Source of the DNA: Solirubrobacteraceae bacterium | GTDB lineage: Bacteria; Actinomycetota; Thermoleophilia; Solirubrobacterales; Solirubrobacteraceae | Direction: 5' to 3' | NCBI GenBank assembly: GCA_016462625.1 | Contig: JAEMSV010000006.1 | Location: 7,256-71,255, forward strand | Length of the DNA: 64,000 nt | In this document: piece by piece, positions 27,539 to 35,891 of the stretch | Layout of the letters: each line of letters begins with the position of its first letter | Position numbering within the stretch: the first letter of the stretch is position 1 | Notes under the pieces: generated by a model | What the model was told of the DNA's origin: nothing | What the model saw: the letters and a program-made list of their open reading frames with translations, nothing else | Databases searched by the model: none | Made by a program: the position numbers and the translations under genes

Positions 27539-28825
27539 ATGTTCGCGGGCGTGCCTGTCCATCCTGCCCGGTGGCGCGGACGGAGTAGCCCCCAAGTTGC
27601 TGGGCTTGCCGTCGCGTCGCTCACCGCAAACGCCCTTGCTCTGATCTTCACGATCGTCTTCGCGCGGGTGCTCGGGGAGGAAGAGTACGGATCCTTGGCG
27701 GTCGTGACGTCCTGGCTGCTGATTCTGGGTGTTCCGGGCTCCGCGCTGCAGGTCGCGGCGGCCCGGGATGTGGCTGCGGGGCGTTACGGCGAGGGCCCGG
27801 CGCTGGCCGCCGTCGCCCGCCGTTGGCTCCGCCCGGTCATGGTAGCCGCGGTCGTGCTCGCCGCCGTGTGCGCGATCGCACGCGAGCAACTGGGCGCGAT
27901 CACCGGCGTCGACGAGGTCTGGGCGGCCGCTCTCATCGTCCCCGGCGCCTGTGCCTGGTTCGCCCTGTGCCTCCTGCGTGGCGTGCTCCAGGGCGACGGG
28001 GCGATCGGCGCGGTCGCGTGGAGCATCGTCGGCGAGGCGACCGGCCGCGTGATCTGCGGGCTCGTCCTGCTGCTCGCCGGCGCCGGCGTGGTCGGGGCAT
28101 TCGCCGGCACGCCGCTGTCGTTCGCGATCGCCGCCAGCGCGCTCTACGTCGTGCTCCGCCGGCGCGTCGGCGCTCCCGGAGACCGCCTCGCCGCCCCCGG
28201 GCTCGCCCACCTGGCGACGGGCGCGTGGTCGGCGATCATCGCCCTGACGCTGCTGATGGTCCTGCAGAGCCTCGACGTGATCGTCGTCAAGCACCGCTTC
28301 GAGGATGACGCGGCCGGCTCGTACACGGCGGCCGCGGTCGCGGCGAAGGTGCTGATCTGGGTCGCGATCGGACTCGCGGTCTACGTCGTGCCCGAGGCAT
28401 CGCGGCGCGCGGCCCGTGGCGCGGCCCCCTTCGGGGCGCTGGCGAACGCGCTCGCCGCGATCGCGCTGCTCGCCGTGCCGGTCCTGGCGATCTTCCTATT
28501 CGCCCCGGAAACGCTGATGCGCCTGGGCTTCGGGGAGGAATACGCCGACGCGGCGACCGCGCTCCTGCCGCTCGGGACCGCCATGACGCTGCTGGCGTGC
28601 TGCTACCTGGCGAGCCAGTACCTGCTCGCCCTGCGCCACTGGACGTTCCTCGTCGTGCTCAGCCTCGCGGTGCTGGTCGAGTTCGCCGGTCTCCTCACCT
28701 ACGGCGACGGCTACCGCTCCGTGGGCATCGCGGTCCTGGCCTCGCAGCTCATCTGCGTGAGCGCGCTGCTGGCCATCGCGGCCCGGGCCGAGCCGCGCGG
28801 CGTCGTCGCCGAGGTCCCGGTGTGA
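27539..28825 (+). CDS. Polysaccharide flippase (Wzx/oligosaccharide flippase family)
   Basis: About 428 residues with 12 or so membrane helices. The segment LAVASLTANALALIFTIVFARVLGEEEYGSLAVV is the typical first part of the MOP-superfamily flippases, including the R-V-L-G-x-E-x-Y-G motif. It would flip lipid-linked glycan units outward. The start is uncertain: ATG 27527, ATG 27539 and GTG 27551 are all in frame, and the first would abut the divergent LARTG gene. It is coupled (GTGA) to a TPR-like gene. Confidence 0.85.
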   Translation: MFAGVPVHPARWRGRSSPQVAGLAVASLTANALALIFTIVFARVLGEEEYGSLAVVTSWLLILGVPGSALQVAAARDVAAGRYGEGPALAAVARRWLRPVMVAAVVLAAVCAIAREQLGAITGVDEVWAAALIVPGACAWFALCLLRGVLQGDGAIGAVAWSIVGEATGRVICGLVLLLAGAGVVGAFAGTPLSFAIAASALYVVLRRRVGAPGDRLAAPGLAHLATGAWSAIIALTLLMVLQSLDVIVVKHRFEDDAAGSYTAAAVAAKVLIWVAIGLAVYVVPEASRRAARGAAPFGALANALAAIALLAVPVLAIFLFAPETLMRLGFGEEYADAATALLPLGTAMTLLACCYLASQYLLALRHWTFLVVLSLAVLVEFAGLLTYGDGYRSVGIAVLASQLICVSALLAIAARAEPRGVVAEVPV

Positions 28826-29205
28826 TCGGCCGCATCGCCCTCTTCGTGCTCGCCGTCATCGCGCTCGGCTTCCTCGCCACGCAGGCGCTGGAGGAGCACG
28901 ACCTGCGCAAGGGGCGCGCGCTGGCCAACGATCCCGCCCGGACCGCCGAGGCCCGCGCGGTCATCCGTGACGCCCGCGCCCACACGCTCAGCGGGGAGCC
29001 GCGGATCCTCGAGGCGCAGCTGCTCGTGTTCCAGAGCCGCCCGGCCGACGCGATCGCGGTCCTCCGGCCGCTCACGGAGCGCGAGCCGGAGAACCTCCTG
29101 GCCTGGCGCACGCTGGCCGCGGCCGCGCGCGCGGCCGGCGATCTGACGCTCCAGGCCGAGGTGCGCGAGCGCCTGACCGAGCTCGATCCACGCTCGGCGC
29201 GCTGA
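28822..29205 (+). CDS. Membrane-anchored short TPR-like protein
   Basis: 127 residues. There is one N-terminal membrane helix (1-20), then paired helices with DPARTAEARAVIRDARAHTL, ILEAQLLVFQSRPADAIAVL and PENLLAWRTLAAAARAAGD, a tetratricopeptide-like pattern. It starts at GTG 28822, overlapping the flippase stop. It may assist polymer assembly; the pattern is common next to O-antigen ligase genes. Its 3' end is 24 bases from the convergent ligase-fusion gene. Confidence 0.6.
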   Translation: MIGRIALFVLAVIALGFLATQALEEHDLRKGRALANDPARTAEARAVIRDARAHTLSGEPRILEAQLLVFQSRPADAIAVLRPLTEREPENLLAWRTLAAAARAAGDLTLQAEVRERLTELDPRSAR

Positions 29206-29229
29206 CGTTCCCGCGGACGTTTCTTTCGC

Positions 29230-31794
29230 TCAGCGGAGGGTTCGTCGGTCGGAGATCGCCAGGAGGAACCCCGCGGCCGCGAGCGCCGGCATCGTCACCG
29301 CCGGCATCTCCCAGTCCCAGTCGGCGCATGCGTGCACGGCGTAGACGATGAGCAACGCGGCGGGACCGGCCGCGAGCGGGGTCGCGCGGCGCGCCCCCAC
29401 GGCCCCCACCCCCACCGCGCCGCCGAAGCCGAGCAGGAGAAGCAGCCCGATGAGCCCCAACTCCGCGAGTGTCTCGATCGGAAGCGAATGGGCGTCGCGG
29501 ACCGGTTCGTCGAGGTCGCGGTCACGCAGCCAGACGACGCCGAAGCCGCCGCTGCCGACCCCGGCGAGCGGATGGTCCGCGGCCGCGTCGAGGGCGACCT
29601 TCCAGTACGCGTAGCGATTGGAGTCCGTCGACGCGAGGCGATCCGCGGTGGCGCCGGTCTTCGGCGTCCCGACGCCTGGGCCGCGCTCCACCCCCACGAC
29701 CAGTGCCAGGGCGGCAAAGACGACGGCCGAGGCGAGGATGGCGACGGTCACCGGATGTCTGGCGCGGATCCGCGGCGCGGGGCGGGCGTCGCCCTCCGTG
29801 ATCCACCCGCGCGCTGCCACGGCAACCGCCGCAGAGCCGACCAGGACCGCGAGGACCACCGCGCCCTGCCACGACCGGTGTCCGGTGCTCCCCTCCGCGG
29901 CGCGCACGCCGCCGAGCGCGCTCGCCAGGAGGCACGGCGGGGCGGCGAGGACCACCGACAGCAGCGCGGCCCGGGCCGCCGCTCCACCGGGCGCGAGCAG
30001 CGCGGCCGCCCCGAGGCCCACGATCCCCGCCAGCAGGCCGCCTCGCGAGAAGCTCAGCCAGACCCCGAGCGCGAGCGCCGGAGCCGCGGCCAGCGCGACC
30101 GCGCGCAGCCAGGTCCGGCGGTCGGGCTCTCCGGCGAGCGCCACGCACGCGACGAGCCCCATCGCCGCGAGCGCGCCCATCGCGTTCCAGTAGGTCAGCG
30201 GCTGCTCGAGCCGCCCGGCCGAGCTCACCGTCTGCGTGACATCGACAAGCCAGGGCACGAGCCGTCCGGCCAGGCCGTACCCGATCACGAGCGCCGCCCC
30301 GGCAGCGAAGGCCGGGAGGACCGCGCGGCGCGCCCGCCCCGCCAGGGTCGCGGCGGCCAGGATCAGCACGCCGAGATACAGCAGTGCGCGCTGTGCGTCG
30401 TCGACGGCCTGCTCGGAGACCGGCGCCCAGTCGATCGACAGCGCCGTCCACGCCATCAGCCCGGCGAACGTCCCGATGGCCACCCGCCCGGCAGCCGCAC
30501 GCGGCCAGGGCCGCGTGCCCGCCAGCGCGACGAACGCGACCGTCGCCCACACCACGATCGCCGCCGCAATGCGCGACGTGTCGTAGTAGCCGCCGCTGAA
30601 GAACGCGAGCACCGGCGCCGCGCCGAGGACGACGAGCGCCCCGATGAGGTCCACCCCGTCGGCACGGGACATGCCCGGACGGGCGGCGATCCGCTTCCCG
30701 GCCCGGCGCCCCGCGGCGATCGCGGGCCGCTCGATCAGCGACCACGACGCGGCGCCCAGCCCGATCGAGACCGCGCTGCCGACGAGCACGAACCCCACGG
30801 TCCCGATCCTGTCCTGGACGTCCCAGCGATCGAGCTGGATCAGCACGGCGAGATGCCACAGATAGAGGCCGTACGACCGCACACCGATCCACCGGGCCGG
30901 CCCTGACGACCAGAAGGCTGGCGACGCCGCCAGCGCCACGGGCGCGATCAGGGCAGCGGCGATCGCGGTCTTGGCGAGATGGTCGGTCAACAGGCGCGGC
31001 ACGGCACCGCCGTCGGGGTCGATCGCGCCGAGCAGGCCGAAGCCCGCGAACGCGGCGACGGTGAGGGCGATGCCTGTGGGCGCGCGCAGCGTCACCCCAC
31101 GGGCCGCCGCGATCGCGAGCGCCATGCCCACGGCGAACTGGTCGACCCACGCCGGAGGCCACGCGATCCGCGTCACGTCGGCGTTCCCGTCCTCGACGAG
31201 ACGCGCCATCACGACCTTCCACGCGACGCTCAGCAGCGCGAGGACGCCCAGCGCGACGAGCTCACCGCGCACCCCGGCCCACCGGGCGACCGCCCCGGCC
31301 ACGAACGCGACCCAGAAGCCGAGCAGCGCGTAGAGGACGACCTCGACGTCAAGCGTCCACGCCTGGCCGATCCCGCCGGTGAACGTCGCCGGATCGTAGA
31401 TCTGCAGGAACAGGCCGTACCGCGCGAGCCCCTCCAGCGTGAAGACCCCGGAGAGCCCCAGCACGAGGGCCACGAGCGGCAGCGCCACCCAGTACGCCGG
31501 CCCGATCCGGCTGATCCGGCGCACCGCGTAGTCCCGCAGCGACGGTGTCGGGCGGCCTGCGGTGCGCGCCCGGGCGAACGGCAGGTACAGCAGGAACCCG
31601 GAGATCACGAAGAAGATCGAGACCCCGATGTTCAGCCGCGTGACCCACGCTTTGCCGGCGACGTCGAACGCCGTCAGAACGAAGAAGAGGTGGTAGACGA
31701 GGATCGTCAGCGCCGCGAGCGCGCGCAGCCCGTCGAACCCGTGCAGGTGCGAGCGGACAGACCGCGGCGCGTCTGCTGGTCCGGTCGCGCTCAT
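29230..31794 (-). CDS. Fusion of acyltransferase-3 and O-antigen ligase-like domains
   Basis: 854 residues in a single frame. Residues 18-355 form an acyltransferase-3 domain (GFDGLRALAALTILVYHLFF at the N-end with the family RxxR region and the conserved His-containing VYH). Residues about 380-854 are a second multi-spanning domain with the O-antigen ligase/Wzy_C features, including LSFSRGG (580-586) and GVGSGGFGVVW. No stop separates them; an ATG at codon 375 lacks a Shine-Dalgarno. The product would acylate and join or polymerise surface glycans. ATG 31794 overlaps the upstream stop (ATGA). Confidence 0.8.
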   Translation of the reverse strand: MSATGPADAPRSVRSHLHGFDGLRALAALTILVYHLFFVLTAFDVAGKAWVTRLNIGVSIFFVISGFLLYLPFARARTAGRPTPSLRDYAVRRISRIGPAYWVALPLVALVLGLSGVFTLEGLARYGLFLQIYDPATFTGGIGQAWTLDVEVVLYALLGFWVAFVAGAVARWAGVRGELVALGVLALLSVAWKVVMARLVEDGNADVTRIAWPPAWVDQFAVGMALAIAAARGVTLRAPTGIALTVAAFAGFGLLGAIDPDGGAVPRLLTDHLAKTAIAAALIAPVALAASPAFWSSGPARWIGVRSYGLYLWHLAVLIQLDRWDVQDRIGTVGFVLVGSAVSIGLGAASWSLIERPAIAAGRRAGKRIAARPGMSRADGVDLIGALVVLGAAPVLAFFSGGYYDTSRIAAAIVVWATVAFVALAGTRPWPRAAAGRVAIGTFAGLMAWTALSIDWAPVSEQAVDDAQRALLYLGVLILAAATLAGRARRAVLPAFAAGAALVIGYGLAGRLVPWLVDVTQTVSSAGRLEQPLTYWNAMGALAAMGLVACVALAGEPDRRTWLRAVALAAAPALALGVWLSFSRGGLLAGIVGLGAAALLAPGGAAARAALLSVVLAAPPCLLASALGGVRAAEGSTGHRSWQGAVVLAVLVGSAAVAVAARGWITEGDARPAPRIRARHPVTVAILASAVVFAALALVVGVERGPGVGTPKTGATADRLASTDSNRYAYWKVALDAAADHPLAGVGSGGFGVVWLRDRDLDEPVRDAHSLPIETLAELGLIGLLLLLGFGGAVGVGAVGARRATPLAAGPAALLIVYAVHACADWDWEMPAVTMPALAAAGFLLAISDRRTLR

Positions 31795-33368
31795 GGCGTG
31801 ACCCGGTAGACGGTGGCGCAGCCGAAGCGTCGCGGCGGATCGGTGAAGCCGGCGACCGTCGCATCGATGTCCGCGCGGCCGTGGCAGTCGGCGAGCAGGA
31901 ACCGCGCGCCGCTGGCCCGGACCAGCCGCTCGGCCCGCTCGGAGTCGAGCTTGCCGCCGAACAGCGCCTCCATCTGCTCGCGGCGCTCGTCGAAGTCCGG
32001 CGACCACGAGCCCGCCCCGATGTACGTCTCACGCCCGGTGTAGGCCGGGACCGCCGCGCCGAGGTACACCGGCGTCAGGACGCCACCCGTCTCGGAAGCG
32101 CTGTCGAGGTACCGCAGCGCGTCGCGCTCCCCGTCCTCGAGGAAGAACGCTTGGTAGCCGCGGTTGATCGCGCTGCGCAGATTGTCCACCCGGTACAGCG
32201 TCCCCGGCACGACCAGCAGCGACACGGCCGCCACCACCCACCAGCGGACCGCCGGGTCCCAGAGCGGTCGCTCCCCGAGCCGGCTGCGCACGCCCACCGC
32301 CGCGAGCACCGCGAGCGGGATCGTCAGGCCCTGGAACGCGTGGAACGGGAACGTGCCGAAGGGCAGATAGAAGACGAGCAGCCCCATCGGGATCCAGAGC
32401 CGGATCGCGACATCGGTGAACGACGGCGCCGGGAGCCGCAGCGCGAGCAGCGCGGGGATGCCCAGCGGCGCGAGGCCGAGCAGCGTCGTCTCGATGCCCC
32501 AGCGCGGGATCTGGTTGATCTCCCCCGCCAGCTCCCAGGACGCGTCGAGCCGGGACAGCAGGAGGTAATAGACGAGCGGCAGCGCGATCGCCGCCATCGG
32601 GCCCAGCAGGTCCAGCACGGCGCGCGGCCACGCGTGGCCGCGCCGCGCGATCGACCACAGCTCCGTACCGCCGAGGACGAGCGCGATCGTCACGCCCTGC
32701 CACGGCTGCAGCCAGGCGCAGAGCAGCCCGAGCCCTGCGGTCGCCGCGAGCATCCGCCCCCGACCGCCGTCGCGCCCGCGCTCGTAGGCCAGCATGGCGA
32801 GCGGCATCAGCCCAATCGCCAGGGCGGAGAACTGGTAGCCCCAGAGCCACGTGCCGGACCACAGCTCGCCGCTGACGAAGTCCTGCTCCAGCTCGAAGCC
32901 GGGCCCGCCAAGCCCGGTCCAGCCCACCAAGGCGGCGATCGGCGACGCCGTGAACAGCGCGAGGACGAGTGCGAGGCGACGGTCGTCGGTTCTGACGATC
33001 ACGCAACGCGTCAGCGCCCAGGTCCCGAGGAACAGGACCACCACCGCGACGGGCTTCCACACCGTGTAGGCGGCCACCAGCCCCAGGCCGAGCTGGTGCA
33101 GGAGCCCACTGATGAGGAGCCCCGGATGCACGAACGGCCGCGGCCCCGGCCGCAGGTCGTAGAGATTGCCGATCCCGACGTGCTCGCCGGCCTGGCGCAG
33201 CCAGTTGAGGTACTGCATCGGATCGGCGACGAGGAACCCGTCGCCTCCGGTGATGGTGCCGCCCTGGGTCAGGACCCGGACGACCAGCGCCGTCATCGCG
33301 GTGAAGGCGAGGATGAGCAGCGCCAGGAGCGCGACGACGTCGAAGCGGTCGAGGCGCGGGCGCGTCAC
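31791..33368 (-). CDS. Multi-spanning GT-C-like membrane protein, paralogue 1
   Basis: 525 residues. Roughly ten membrane helices are preceded by an acidic loop GGDGFLVADPMQYLNWL in the position where GT-C glycosyltransferases have their Asp/Glu motif. A C-terminal soluble part contains PAYTGRETYIGAGSWSPDFD and ARFLLADCHG. It is clearly homologous along its length to the gene at 39338-40996 and belongs to no family I can name. GTG 33368 overlaps the GT2 stop (GTGA). It probably transfers a polyprenyl-linked sugar on the outer face of the membrane. Confidence 0.7.
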   Translation of the reverse strand: MTRPRLDRFDVVALLALLILAFTAMTALVVRVLTQGGTITGGDGFLVADPMQYLNWLRQAGEHVGIGNLYDLRPGPRPFVHPGLLISGLLHQLGLGLVAAYTVWKPVAVVVLFLGTWALTRCVIVRTDDRRLALVLALFTASPIAALVGWTGLGGPGFELEQDFVSGELWSGTWLWGYQFSALAIGLMPLAMLAYERGRDGGRGRMLAATAGLGLLCAWLQPWQGVTIALVLGGTELWSIARRGHAWPRAVLDLLGPMAAIALPLVYYLLLSRLDASWELAGEINQIPRWGIETTLLGLAPLGIPALLALRLPAPSFTDVAIRLWIPMGLLVFYLPFGTFPFHAFQGLTIPLAVLAAVGVRSRLGERPLWDPAVRWWVVAAVSLLVVPGTLYRVDNLRSAINRGYQAFFLEDGERDALRYLDSASETGGVLTPVYLGAAVPAYTGRETYIGAGSWSPDFDERREQMEALFGGKLDSERAERLVRASGARFLLADCHGRADIDATVAGFTDPPRRFGCATVYRVTP

Positions 33369-34141
33369 AGCGCGGCGGGCGGCAGCGCGTCGCCGACCGG
33401 CGGCGCCGGCGATACCGGGGGCTCGGCGGCGATCGCCCGCACGGTTCCGCGAGCCCGGTGCAGCTCGCGCAGGACCGGGACGAAGACCCGGGCCATCTGC
33501 AGCCGCGAGCCGCGGCGGTCGTTCCACGTGATGCCGCGCTCGACGATCCGGAACCCGAGCGCGCGCGCCACCGCGATCGCCTCGGCATCGAACACCCAGC
33601 CGGGCAGGTCCACGCGCGCGAAGGTCGCCTCGGCCGCGGGGCCCCGCCAGAGCTTGAAGCCGCAGAAGAGATCGCGCGTCGGCTCGCGCAGCGCCGCGCG
33701 GCAGAGGGCGATGAAGCCATGTCCGGCGATGCGGCGCCGCAGCGGCTGGCGCAGCCCCACCCGCGACTCGCCGACGGCGCGGGACCCGACGACCAGGTCC
33801 GCGTCCCGGATATCGGCGAGCATCTCCGGCAGCGAGACGAGCGAGCCCGCGCAGTCGGCGTCGCAGTGGAGCCGCAGCTCGCCGGTGGCCTCCAGCATCC
33901 CGCGGCGCACGGATCCGCCCTTGCCGATGTTCTCGGGGTTGCGCAGCAGCCGGATCCGTGTGTCGGAGAGCAGCGGCGCGAGCGCGCCGACCGTCCCGTC
34001 CGTCGACGCGTTGTCGACGACGAGGATCTCGAAGGAACCGCCGAGCCGCTCGAGCGTCGTCACGATCCCGCCGACCGTCGCGGCGATCTCCTGCTCCTCG
34101 TTGAACGCGGGAACGACGACGGAGATACGCGGAGCCGCCAT
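33365..34141 (-). CDS. Family 2 glycosyltransferase (polyprenyl-phosphate sugar synthase type)
   Basis: 258 residues. It has the GT2 start ISVVVPAFNEEQEIAATV, VVDNASTDGT and the metal site CDADCAGS (DxD), then the GSRAVGESRVGLR segment of the ALG5/dolichyl-phosphate glucose synthase subgroup. It likely makes a polyprenyl-phosphate-linked sugar in the cytoplasm for the downstream GT-C protein, with which it is coupled (GTGA). The start ATG 34141 is divergent from the methyltransferase fusion gene by 25 bases. Confidence 0.82.
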   Translation of the reverse strand: MAAPRISVVVPAFNEEQEIAATVGGIVTTLERLGGSFEILVVDNASTDGTVGALAPLLSDTRIRLLRNPENIGKGGSVRRGMLEATGELRLHCDADCAGSLVSLPEMLADIRDADLVVGSRAVGESRVGLRQPLRRRIAGHGFIALCRAALREPTRDLFCGFKLWRGPAAEATFARVDLPGWVFDAEAIAVARALGFRIVERGITWNDRRGSRLQMARVFVPVLRELHRARGTVRAIAAEPPVSPAPPVGDALPPAAL

Positions 34142-34150
34142 GAGCGCCGG

Positions 34151-34156
34151 TAAGCT
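34151..34156 (+). promoter_or_regulatory. -10-like TAAGCT before the methyltransferase/GT2 fusion
   Basis: TAAGCT lies 10 bases before ATG 34167, in the short divergent gap. It could drive a leaderless or near-leaderless mRNA. Confidence 0.3.
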
Positions 34157-34166
34157 AGCGCACCGA

Positions 34167-35891
34167 ATGGGCGCTACTCGTGTGTGCGGCATCTGCGGCG
34201 GTGCCGCGGCCTTCTACCTGGCCGGAGCCACCGAGGTGGCTGACCCCGGTGCAATGTCTCCGACGTGCCACGTCCCGGGACAGCATGGCCACCTGTATCG
34301 CTGCCGCGAATGCGGCACCGTGCAGCAGCCGGATCTCCCCGCGGGGCTGGAGCTCACCGAGCTCTACCGGGCGATGCACGACGAGGAGTACCTCGGTCAG
34401 GAGCGCGGGCGCCGCCAGACGGCGAACCGCATCCTCGACCTCATCGCCGGGCACGTGGGCGGGCTGGGTACGAGTTCTGACGTGCGGTTCCTCGACGTCG
34501 GATGCGGCCACGCGCTGCTGCTCGACGAGGCCGCCAAGCGCGGGTACGAGACCACAGGCCTCGAGCTGTCCTCGGGCGCGGCCCAACACGGCCGTGACGT
34601 CCTCGGCCTCGACGTGCGCGAGCAGACGGTCGAGGATCTCGCCGCCGAGGGCTGCGAGCCGTTCGACGTGATCGTCCTCGCCGACGTCATCGAGCACCTC
34701 GACGATCCAGTCGGGATCCTCGACCAGATCACCAGCCTGCTCGCCCCCGGCGGCATCCTGTGCGTCATCACACCGGATCCGTCGTCGGCCACGGCGCGCC
34801 TGGCGCGCGGGCGCTGGTGGGGCTATCTGCCGGCGCACACCTACCTCCTCCCCCGGCGCACGCTGCGCGAGCTCATGTCGTCGCGCGGGCTCGTCGTTTC
34901 GACCGACATCCCGCTCGTGCGCGACTTCACGCTGGGCTACTGGATGTCCGGCTTCGCCGAGCGCAGCGGCGTGATCGCCAAGGTCGTCGAGCGCGCGGCG
35001 CGCAGCCGCCGGGCCGACACGATGCTGTCGCTCTCCCTGGGCGACGAGCGCGTGGTGCTCGCCCACAAGGTCGAGATCCTGCGCACCGACGAGCCGCTGG
35101 CCCGACCGCGCGGCGGCGAGCAGAACGTGCTCGTGGTGCTGCCCGCGTACAACGCCGCGAAGACCATCGGCCAGGTCGCCGAGGAGCTCCCGGCGGGCGC
35201 CGCCGACGGCGTGCTGCTCGTCGACGACTGCTCGCCCGACGACACGACCGAGGTCGCGCTCGAGCACGGGTTCGACGTCCTGCGCCACCCGGTCAACCGC
35301 GGCTACGGCGCCAACCAGAAGTCCTGTTACGTCCAGGCCGCGCGCGAGGACTTCGACGCCGTCGTCATGGTCCACGCCGACAACCAGTACGACCCGGCGC
35401 TCGTGCCGCAGATCGTCGCCCCGATCCTGGAGGGCCGCGCCGATGTCGTGATCGGTTCCCGGCTGCTGGAGGACCGCGCGATCCAGGGCGGCATGCCCCG
35501 CTGGAAGTGGGTCGGCAACCGCTTCCTCACCAGCGTCGAGAACCTCGCCTTCCGGCGGTCGTATTCGGAGTACCACACCGGCTACCGCGCGTTCTCGGTC
35601 GAGTTCCTGCGCTCCATCGCCTTCCTGCGCAACAGCGACGAGTTCGTCTTCGACCAGGAGATCTTCGCCCAGGCCGTCGCACGCGGCGCCCGGGTCGAGG
35701 AGGTCGCCATCCCGACCCGGTACTTCCTCGAGGCATCGAGCGTGTCGTTCCCGGACAGCGTCGAGTACGGGCTGCGGACGCTCTACGTCCTGGCCCGCTT
35801 CCGCATGGCCGAGCACGGCAAGCGCTGGGCGCCCCTCGGAGCTCCCGCGGTCCGGCTGGACGCCGACCCGGAGCCCGTCCTCGAGCGGTGA
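34167..35891 (+). CDS. Fusion of SAM methyltransferase and family 2 glycosyltransferase
   Basis: 574 residues. Residues 1-60 have Cys7, Cys10, Cys46 and Cys49 (CGICGG and CRECG), a probable zinc site. Residues about 80-300 are a class I methyltransferase (LDVGCG 109-114; ADVIEHLDDP; LAPGG). Residues about 318-540 are a GT2 domain (VLVVLPAYNAAKTI, LLVDDCSPDDT, VHADNQYDP). The methyltransferase part may modify the glycan or its lipid carrier. It is coupled (GTGA) to a flippase. A much longer upstream frame was rejected because it is antisense to two genes. Confidence 0.85.
   Translation: MGATRVCGICGGAAAFYLAGATEVADPGAMSPTCHVPGQHGHLYRCRECGTVQQPDLPAGLELTELYRAMHDEEYLGQERGRRQTANRILDLIAGHVGGLGTSSDVRFLDVGCGHALLLDEAAKRGYETTGLELSSGAAQHGRDVLGLDVREQTVEDLAAEGCEPFDVIVLADVIEHLDDPVGILDQITSLLAPGGILCVITPDPSSATARLARGRWWGYLPAHTYLLPRRTLRELMSSRGLVVSTDIPLVRDFTLGYWMSGFAERSGVIAKVVERAARSRRADTMLSLSLGDERVVLAHKVEILRTDEPLARPRGGEQNVLVVLPAYNAAKTIGQVAEELPAGAADGVLLVDDCSPDDTTEVALEHGFDVLRHPVNRGYGANQKSCYVQAAREDFDAVVMVHADNQYDPALVPQIVAPILEGRADVVIGSRLLEDRAIQGGMPRWKWVGNRFLTSVENLAFRRSYSEYHTGYRAFSVEFLRSIAFLRNSDEFVFDQEIFAQAVARGARVEEVAIPTRYFLEASSVSFPDSVEYGLRTLYVLARFRMAEHGKRWAPLGAPAVRLDADPEPVLER

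Noticed and set aside
29200..29235. Short inverted repeat CGCTGA...TCAGCG between the TPR-like and ligase-fusion genes
   Set aside because: A 6-base outer stem with a long, mostly unpaired interior is too weak to call a terminator.
31881..34166. Upstream 762-codon extension of the methyltransferase/GT2 fusion
   Set aside because: This part is antisense to the GT-C-like and GT2 genes and has biased composition. ATG 34167 gives a clean N-terminus with a CxxC motif and a nearby -10-like box.
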